Assembly: GCA_051305935.1 (NCBI GenBank)
Contig: JBPPMG010000491.1
Span: 1-6,052, forward strand
Direction of reading: 5' to 3'
Length of the DNA: 6,052 nt
Source of the DNA: JACPDH01 sp051305935
GTDB lineage: Bacteria > Acidobacteriota > Thermoanaerobaculia > Gp7-AA8
Part shown: positions 1 through 4,760 of the stretch, in pieces
Position numbering within the stretch: position 1 is the first letter of the stretch
Layout of the letters: every line of letters begins with the position of its first letter
Translations under genes and position numbers: made by a program
The notes under the pieces: model-generated
The model's input: the letters and a program-made list of their open reading frames with translations, nothing else
What the model was told of the DNA's origin: nothing
The model's database searches: none

Positions 1-1297
1 GGGTCTCGATCCCGGGCTCATTCGCGAGACGGCGCGCTTCATCGCCGGTTTCCGCCCATCGTCGCTCGTCCACCCCGGACGACACGTGACCTGGTACGGC
101 GACGACACGCAGAGGATTCGCTGCATCGCCATCCTCTCCGCGCTCCTCGGTAGCTGGGGACGCCGCGGCGGTTACCTGCTCCCTTCGTCGATGGGACTCC
201 GGAAGTATCCGCCGTTCTCGTCGGGGCGCGGAATGGCCGACTCTGCCGACAGGCCGTCGCCCGACCACTTCCCGATGGCAGGCGAGCTGCTCGCGTCGGG
301 AGTCTGCGACGCAACCGTCAGCGCCGCGCCGTACGACGTGAAGGGCTGGATGGTCTACGGCACGAACCTGATCCAGGCGCTGCCGAATCCGAAGCAGACC
401 GAGGAGGCGATCCAGAAGCTCGACCTCCTGGTCGCGATCGATGTACTTCCGGCGGAGATCGTCGGCTGGGCCGACATCGTGCTGCCGGAGTCGACCTACC
501 TCGAGCGGCACGACGACCTATGGGCAGCGAGCTACAAGGAGCCATTCGTCGCTGTCAGGCAGCCGGCGGTCGAGCCGATGTACGAGTCGAAGCCAGGCTG
601 GTGGATCGCGAAAGAGCTCGCGAATCGCCTCGGGCTCGCCGAGTTGTTTCCGTGGAAGGACGGGGAAGAGAACATCCGCTGGCGACTGGAGGAGAGCGGC
701 TACGACGTCCAGGCGGCGCTGCGCGACGGCGTGGTGAAGGGAGAGGTCGTTCCGGTCTGTGAAGAGGAAGGAGCGGAGCTCTACTTCGGAACCGACAGCG
801 AAAAGATCGAACTCTTCAGTCAACAGCTCGCCGACGCGGGCTTCGACCCGCTGCCTAACTTCACTCCGCCCGACGAGCCGCCTCCCGGCATGTTCCGGCT
901 CCTTTCGGGCCGCGCACCGATGCACACCTTCGGCCGCACGACGAACAATCGCGAGCTCGGCGCGCTGATGAGCGAGAACGAGGTCTGGATCAATGCGAAG
1001 GCAGCGCGATCGCTGGAGGGATTCGAAGGCCAGCCGCTGCAGTCGGGCGACTACGTGATGCTCCAGAACCAGGACGGTGTGGTCAGCGGCCCGGTGAAGG
1101 CGAAGGTCACGGAGCGGATCCGCGGCGACGCGGTCTATCTCGTCCATGGCTTCGGCCACACGGCGAAGGGACTGACCTTTACGCGCAATCGCGGCGCCTC
1201 GGACAGCGCTCTGACCACGCGCTACAAGGTCGACCCGATCATGGGCGGAACGGGGATGAACGTGAACTTCGTCCGGATCGCGCGAGCGGAGGCCTGA
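1..1297 (+). CDS. Molybdopterin oxidoreductase catalytic subunit, PsrA/PhsA type (5' truncated)
   Basis: Catalytic subunit of a complex-iron-sulfur molybdoenzyme, probably reducing polysulfide, thiosulfate or a similar sulfur compound in the periplasm. The reading frame is open from base 2, so the gene starts outside the window. The GTG at 86 is an internal Val in the conserved stretch HVTWYGDDTQR, not a start. About 431 residues are visible. In order they show the end of the large molybdopterin domain (WYGDDTQR, LLGSWGRRGGY, near residues 29-60), the LDLLVAIDVLPAEIVGWAD / IVLPESTYLERHDD region (near 140-170) typical of the family, and the C-terminal molybdopterin-dinucleotide-binding domain beginning near residue 300 with HTFGRTTNN (His308) and ending MGGTGMNVNFVRIA. 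The family is usually about 700-800 aa, so the Tat signal, the N-terminal [4Fe-4S] site and the Mo ligand lie upstream, unseen. It ends one base before the ferredoxin start, so the two are translationally linked. The class is secure; the substrate is not, and tetrathionate, arsenate or selenate relatives remain possible. Confidence 0.9.
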   Translation, partial: GLDPGLIRETARFIAGFRPSSLVHPGRHVTWYGDDTQRIRCIAILSALLGSWGRRGGYLLPSSMGLRKYPPFSSGRGMADSADRPSPDHFPMAGELLASGVCDATVSAAPYDVKGWMVYGTNLIQALPNPKQTEEAIQKLDLLVAIDVLPAEIVGWADIVLPESTYLERHDDLWAASYKEPFVAVRQPAVEPMYESKPGWWIAKELANRLGLAELFPWKDGEENIRWRLEESGYDVQAALRDGVVKGEVVPVCEEEGAELYFGTDSEKIELFSQQLADAGFDPLPNFTPPDEPPPGMFRLLSGRAPMHTFGRTTNNRELGALMSENEVWINAKAARSLEGFEGQPLQSGDYVMLQNQDGVVSGPVKAKVTERIRGDAVYLVHGFGHTAKGLTFTRNRGASDSALTTRYKVDPIMGGTGMNVNFVRIARAEA

Positions 1298-1298
1298 A

Positions 1299-1853
1299 AT
1301 GCTGCTGAAGAACTACCGCAAGCGCTACGCGATGGTGATGGACACCCGCCGCTGCGTCGGTTGCCAGACCTGCGTTCTGGCGTGCAGGGCCGAGAACGGC
1401 GTGCCGCTGAACGGCTACCGCGACTGGATCGTCTCCGAGACGCGGGGTGAGTTTCCTCATCTCTCGATGGAGATCAGGTCGGAACGCTGCATGCACTGCA
1501 CGAACGCTCCCTGCGTGACGAACTGCCCGACCGGGGCCAGCCACTACGCCAAGGGCGGAACGGTCCAGGTTGACCGCGCGCTCTGCACCGGCTGCAAGGC
1601 GTGCATCGCCGCGTGTCCGTACGAGGCGCGCTATGTGCACCCCGACGGCTTCGTCGACAAGTGCAGCTTCTGCCTGCACCGCGTCGACAACGGTGCGAAC
1701 ACCGCGTGCGTGGAAGGTTGCCCGACGAAGGCCCTCGCATTCGGCGACCTCAACGACCCGGCGAGCGAGGTTGCCAGGTTGCTCCACGAGAACACTCCCA
1801 AGCTCCTTAGCCCCGAGGAGGGGACGGAGCCGAACCTCTACTTTCTGGTCTAG
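1299..1853 (+). CDS. Four-cluster [4Fe-4S] electron-transfer subunit, PsrB/NrfC type
   Basis: Electron-transfer subunit that passes electrons between the NrfD-type anchor and the molybdenum subunit. The 184 residues contain sixteen cysteines in the classic four-cluster order: CxxCxxCxxxC at 19/22/25/29, CxxCx4CxxxCP at 64/67/72/76, CxxCxxCxxxCP at 96/99/102/106, and CxxCx11CxxxCP at 122/125/137/141. All sixteen ligands are present and I see no insertion or missing site. There is no signal peptide, as usual for this subunit, which in related enzymes is carried across the membrane folded with the Tat-exported catalytic subunit. The ATG at 1299 is preceded by GGAGG-like sequence inside the end of the upstream gene (about 1287-1292), and only one base separates the two genes, so coupled translation is likely. 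The family call is secure; the exact respiratory pathway is inferred from the neighbours. Confidence 0.93.
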   Translation: MLLKNYRKRYAMVMDTRRCVGCQTCVLACRAENGVPLNGYRDWIVSETRGEFPHLSMEIRSERCMHCTNAPCVTNCPTGASHYAKGGTVQVDRALCTGCKACIAACPYEARYVHPDGFVDKCSFCLHRVDNGANTACVEGCPTKALAFGDLNDPASEVARLLHENTPKLLSPEEGTEPNLYFLV

Positions 1854-1862
1854 GAAGGCGAG

Positions 1863-2378
1863 ATGCAACGCTCCGAAAGATTCTGGAATCCCTACTTCGC
1901 CGGCGTGATGCTGGGGCTGGTGCTCCTCGCGAGCTTCCTCGTGATGGGGCGCGGCATCGGAGCGTCGGGAGCGGCGAACAGGATTTCGATCGCTGTGGCG
2001 CAGGTCGTGGCGCCATCGGTGGTCGATACAAACGACTCGATGGCTGCGCTCGCGCACGACGGACGCGGCGTACTCGACGACTGGCTGGTATTCGAAGTGC
2101 TCGGCGTGCTCCTCGGCGGAATGGTCGGCGCCTATTCCGCCGGCCGCTTCCGCTTCGGCGTGATCCGAGGCGCGGGAGTCGGCATTGTGCAGCGGCTCAT
2201 CTTCGCGTTCGCGGGGGGCTTGCTGATGGGGCTCGCGGCGCGTGCCGCGCGCGGATGCACCTCGGGGCAGGCGCTCAGCGGAGGCGCAGTTCTATCGGTC
2301 GGCGCGTGGATCTTCATGATTGCGGTGTTCGGCGGCGGGTACGCGTTCGCCTGGTTCCTGCGGAGGCAATGGCGATGA
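1863..2378 (+). CDS. YeeE/YedE-family (sulfur transport) membrane protein, half-size
   Basis: A 171-aa integral membrane protein of the YeeE/YedE family (Pfam sulfur-transport domain, formerly DUF395), whose studied members take up thiosulfate (TsuA) or are implicated in moving other sulfur species. Hydrophobic segments lie near residues 12-29, 76-94, 108-127 and 144-165. The diagnostic motif is GCTSG after AARAAR, with Cys132, the protein's only cysteine; GGxLMGLxARxAxGCTSGxxLSGG is the family signature. The N-terminal MGRGIGASGA stretch is also typical of the family. Full-length members are about 350 aa with two such halves, so this is one half and probably pairs with the next gene product, as in PmpA/PmpB-type pairs. 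An AGGAAGG Shine-Dalgarno (1852-1858) overlaps the stop of the ferredoxin gene, 9 bp before the ATG. The last bases overlap the next start (ATGA). The family is secure; the transported species is unknown. Confidence 0.9.
   Translation: MQRSERFWNPYFAGVMLGLVLLASFLVMGRGIGASGAANRISIAVAQVVAPSVVDTNDSMAALAHDGRGVLDDWLVFEVLGVLLGGMVGAYSAGRFRFGVIRGAGVGIVQRLIFAFAGGLLMGLAARAARGCTSGQALSGGAVLSVGAWIFMIAVFGGGYAFAWFLRRQWR
2362..2366 (+). promoter_or_regulatory. Ribosome binding site deciding the start of the YeeE-rhodanese gene
   Basis: GGAGG lies inside the 3' end of the preceding YeeE half. Two in-frame ATGs follow, at 2369 and 2375. The spacer would be 2 nt to the first, which is too close, and 8 nt to the second, which is near ideal. 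This favours 2375, giving a 4-nt ATGA overlap with the upstream stop. Confidence 0.6.
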
Positions 2379-3583
2379 GCTTTCCGTTCGAAGCGCTCAG
2401 CCTCTCGCAGCGCGAGCTCGGGCTCGTAGTTGCCGTCGTGCTCGGCTTCCTGTTCGGATTCGTCCTCGAGCGCGCGGGCTTCGGCCGCGCGACGAAGCTC
2501 GCGGCGCAGTTCTATCTCACCGACATGACTGTGCTGAAGGTGATGTTCAGCGCGATCGTCACCGCGATGGGCGGCCTGCTCGTCGCCGCGGGGCTCGGCC
2601 TAACGGACCTTCCCGCGATCTCGCAGACGATCGCGAGCTGGACCTGGATCTGGCCGATGCTGATCGGCGGTTTCGTTCTCGGTGTCGGGTTCATCGTGAG
2701 TGGCTACTGCCCGGGTACGGCGATCGTGTCGGCCGGCTCGGGCAACGTCGACGGAGTGGTCGCATTCGCCGGAGTGGTGAGCGGCTCCTTCGTCTACAAC
2801 CTGCTGCTCGAGTTTCCGGCGATCGCGAATTTTCACACGAGCGGCGAGATCGGCCCGGCGTTCATCCACGAACTGGTCGGCATACCGGCTCCGGTCGTCG
2901 GCGGTTTGGTCGCCCTGATGGCGATCGGAGCGTTCGTTGGCGCAGAGAAGGTGGAGGCGATCATGCGCCGCCGCCGCGGGACTGCCGAGGCGCAAGACCT
3001 GGTCGACGAGCCCCGCCCGCGGCGCATCGCCTTTGCGACCTTCGCCACGCTCGCCGGGCTCGCGGTCGTACTGCTCGGCTTCCCGCAGGGGAGCGAAGCG
3101 CGCATCGCGCGGCCGGTGATCACCGTTTCCAGCGAGGAGCTTGCCAAGCGGGTGATCGACGAGCCGTGGCGCGTGAGAGTGATCGACCTCCGGCCCGCTG
3201 CCGAATTTGCGAGCGGGCGCGTTCCGACGAGCGAGAGTGTGCCCGCGGACAAACTCGGGGAGATCGGGCTCGAGTACGCCGACCCGTCGCGGGAAATCGT
3301 GATCGTCACTGCAGAGGCAGTTTCAGAGATGCCGGCGGGGCTTGCGAAGTTTCCCGGAGAAGTGCGCGTGCTCCGCGGTGGCTGGACGGCCTGGAAGTCG
3401 TTCGCCCTTGACGTTCCGCCAGCGCCCGCGGCGGACGCATCAACGAGCGAGCGGGAACTCTTCGCATTCCGCAACTCTCTGAGCGCAGCGCTCGCCGGGC
3501 GTCCGTCCGCACCGGTATCCGCCGGGCCGGCGCGCAGCTATGTGCCGAAGCCCAGGACCACGGGTGGAGGCTGCAATGGCTAG
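2375..3583 (+). CDS. YeeE/YedE half-transporter fused to a rhodanese-like domain
   Basis: A 402-aa two-part protein. Residues 1-195 are a second YeeE/YedE half with hydrophobic segments near 15-31, 54-76, 92-108, 126-147 and 170-193, and the family motif SGYCPGT carrying Cys112. An arginine-rich loop (MRRRRG at 197-202, then PRPRR at 213-217) precedes a further helix at 218-236. The rest is soluble: a rhodanese-like fold near 248-345, with VIDLRPAAEFASGR and LRGGWTAWKSF as landmarks, then a Pro/Ala-rich tail ending GGGCNG. The usual catalytic Cys, expected after the IVIV strand, appears to be Thr312 in IVIVTAEAVSE. The protein has only two cysteines, Cys112 and Cys400. By the positive-inside rule the Arg loop is cytoplasmic, so the rhodanese domain should be periplasmic. 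It overlaps the previous YeeE gene by 4 nt and very likely forms one transporter with it. Possible roles are carrying sulfur to or from the neighbouring reductase or gating transport; both are inference. The domain calls are firm. Confidence 0.88.
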   Translation: MSFPFEALSLSQRELGLVVAVVLGFLFGFVLERAGFGRATKLAAQFYLTDMTVLKVMFSAIVTAMGGLLVAAGLGLTDLPAISQTIASWTWIWPMLIGGFVLGVGFIVSGYCPGTAIVSAGSGNVDGVVAFAGVVSGSFVYNLLLEFPAIANFHTSGEIGPAFIHELVGIPAPVVGGLVALMAIGAFVGAEKVEAIMRRRRGTAEAQDLVDEPRPRRIAFATFATLAGLAVVLLGFPQGSEARIARPVITVSSEELAKRVIDEPWRVRVIDLRPAAEFASGRVPTSESVPADKLGEIGLEYADPSREIVIVTAEAVSEMPAGLAKFPGEVRVLRGGWTAWKSFALDVPPAPAADASTSERELFAFRNSLSAALAGRPSAPVSAGPARSYVPKPRTTGGGCNG

Positions 3584-3667
3584 AACGCTGAACGCGAAGC
3601 GCGGAACGCCGAACAGAAGCGAAGCGCTCGATGGCTACTCATCGCCTCTCGCCTGTCGCCATTCGCC
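3583..3667 (+). repeat. Degenerate heptad-like repeats in the spacer before the anchor gene
   Basis: The 117-bp spacer (3584-3700) begins with a run of GAA-led units: GAACGC at 3583, 3590 and 3604, GAAC at 3611, and GAAGC at 3596, 3616 and 3621. Four TCGCC units follow at exact 7-base steps (3642, 3649, 3656, 3663), separated by variable dinucleotides. A small inverted repeat, CGATG/CATCG (3629-3633 and 3640-3644), joins the two parts. I see no gene in it. It looks like a dispersed, decaying intergenic repeat rather than a regulatory site. The first unit touches the stop codon of the YeeE-rhodanese gene. Confidence 0.55.
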
Positions 3668-3700
3668 CGCGCGCGCCGCCGCAGATCTCAGGAGTACCGA

Positions 3701-4654
3701 ATGACTGAAGTCGAAATCTTCCGAAACAGCGCCTCGATCGACCCGCAGCTTCATATCTGGGGCTGGGAGATCCCGGTCTACCTGTTTCTCGGCGGGCTCA
3801 CCGCGGGGATCATGGTCCTCACGGCAATCGTCGGCCGTCGCGTGGAGGGGGGGGCGCAGTCGCGCGCGATGCGCCTGCTTCCGTTCGCCGCGCCGGTTCT
3901 GCTTTCGCTCGGTATGGGCGCGCTCTTCCTCGACCTCGAGTACAAGCTTCACGTCTTCCGCTTCTACACGGCGATGAAGCCGACTTCGCCAATGTCGTGG
4001 GGCTCCTGGATTCTTCTTCTGATCTACCCCGCTACGATCCTGCTTGGCGTCGCCCGTCTGCGCGACGAGGATGTATCGACGCTCCCGCTCCTTCGATCGT
4101 TGCGCGGCCGAGGGGCTGGCCTGCTGGCCCGGCTCCGTGCGGTCGGAACAGCGAATGTTCGCGCCGTGGAGGCAGCAAACGTGTTCCTCGGCGTCGCGCT
4201 CGGCGGGTACACGGGAATCCTTCTCGGGACGTTAGGCGCCAGAGCTCTCTGGAGTTCGGTGCTGCTCGGCCCGCTCTTCCTGGTCTCAGGGCTGTCGACG
4301 GGTGCGGCGTTCATGATGCTCTTCCGTCTCGCGCACGAGGAGCACGCGACGCTGCTGCGCTGGGACATTGGAGCGATCGCCCTCGAGTTCGTGCTCCTCG
4401 GGTTCTTCTTCGTGGAGCTCGTCGCGAATGGAGGACAGAAGGGGCGTGCCGCTGCCGCTCTCTTCTTCGGAGGAGGCTACACCGCGGCGTTCTGGGCGCT
4501 CGTGGTCATCACAGGGCTCGTAACCCCGCTCGTGATGGAGGTCGCGGAGGCGAGAAAGGGGCTTCGACCCGCGATCGTCGCGCCCTTCCTGCTTCTCGTC
4601 GGAGGTCTTTCGCTTCGATGGATCTTCGTGCTCGCCGGCCAGGCGTCGATCTGA
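3701..4654 (+). CDS. nrfD: NrfD/PsrC-type membrane anchor subunit of the molybdoenzyme
   Basis: Integral membrane subunit that binds quinone or quinol and exchanges electrons with the four-cluster ferredoxin subunit. The 317 residues contain about eight hydrophobic helices (roughly 22-45, 58-80, 97-119, 150-175, 180-205, 220-245, 255-285 and 290-313). Family hallmarks are WGWEIPVYLFLGGLTAG at 20-36 near the N-terminus, with Glu23 and Tyr27, then LDLEYKLHVFRFY and the MSWGSW motif near 93-98. PsrC of Thermus is a similar eight-helix protein that carries no heme, and I see no heme-binding motif here. The ATG at 3701 has AGGAG at 3690-3694 with a 6-nt spacer, and there is no signal peptide. It lies after the YeeE pair instead of directly after the ferredoxin gene, and is set off by a repeat-bearing 117-bp spacer. 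It completes the A-B-C enzyme begun at the left edge. The family is near certain; quinone type and electron direction are not visible. Confidence 0.93.
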   Translation: MTEVEIFRNSASIDPQLHIWGWEIPVYLFLGGLTAGIMVLTAIVGRRVEGGAQSRAMRLLPFAAPVLLSLGMGALFLDLEYKLHVFRFYTAMKPTSPMSWGSWILLLIYPATILLGVARLRDEDVSTLPLLRSLRGRGAGLLARLRAVGTANVRAVEAANVFLGVALGGYTGILLGTLGARALWSSVLLGPLFLVSGLSTGAAFMMLFRLAHEEHATLLRWDIGAIALEFVLLGFFFVELVANGGQKGRAAAALFFGGGYTAAFWALVVITGLVTPLVMEVAEARKGLRPAIVAPFLLLVGGLSLRWIFVLAGQASI

Positions 4655-4694
4655 CGGTGCGGTGGACGAAAACGAGCTCGACATGAAACGACGA

Positions 4695-4724
4695 TTTCGG
4701 AGGCGCAGTCCCGTCCTCCCGAAA
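4695..4724 (+). terminator. Imperfect hairpin in the spacer between anchor and porin genes
   Basis: TTTCGG+AGG (4695-4703) can pair with CCT-C-CCGAAA (4715-4724), giving a 9-bp stem with one bulged C and an 11-nt loop. No T-run follows, so it is not a standard intrinsic terminator. It could attenuate read-through, protect the 3' end of the upstream message, or be chance. The remaining spacer bases (4655-4694 and 4725-4749) show no convincing promoter. Confidence 0.35.
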
Positions 4725-4760
4725 GCATTCCCTAACAACACGGCTTGACAAGGAGAGAGC

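Noticed and set aside
86..88. GTG as the start of the molybdoenzyme gene
   Set aside because: The frame stays open to the left edge and the codons before it (ending HPGRH) continue the conserved family sequence, so this is an internal valine.
2255..2374. A longer N-terminus for the YeeE-rhodanese protein, from 2255 or 2369
   Set aside because: The extra residues from 2255 are an Arg-rich out-of-frame reading of the upstream YeeE gene. The ATG at 2369 is only 2 nt from the GGAGG site; 2375 has proper spacing.
2833..3474. A 213-codon minus-strand open frame over the YeeE-rhodanese gene
   Set aside because: Low-complexity Ser/Arg/Ala product with no recognisable motif, fully overlapping a well-supported gene.
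1863..3583. The two YeeE halves as one gene broken by a frameshift
   Set aside because: Each half has its own start, ribosome site and signature motif, the ATGA overlap is typical of coupled genes, and half-size YeeE pairs are known.
4745..4750. TTGACA as a -35 promoter element
   Set aside because: It lies immediately before the ribosome site, so a matching -10 box would fall inside the porin coding region, where none is seen.
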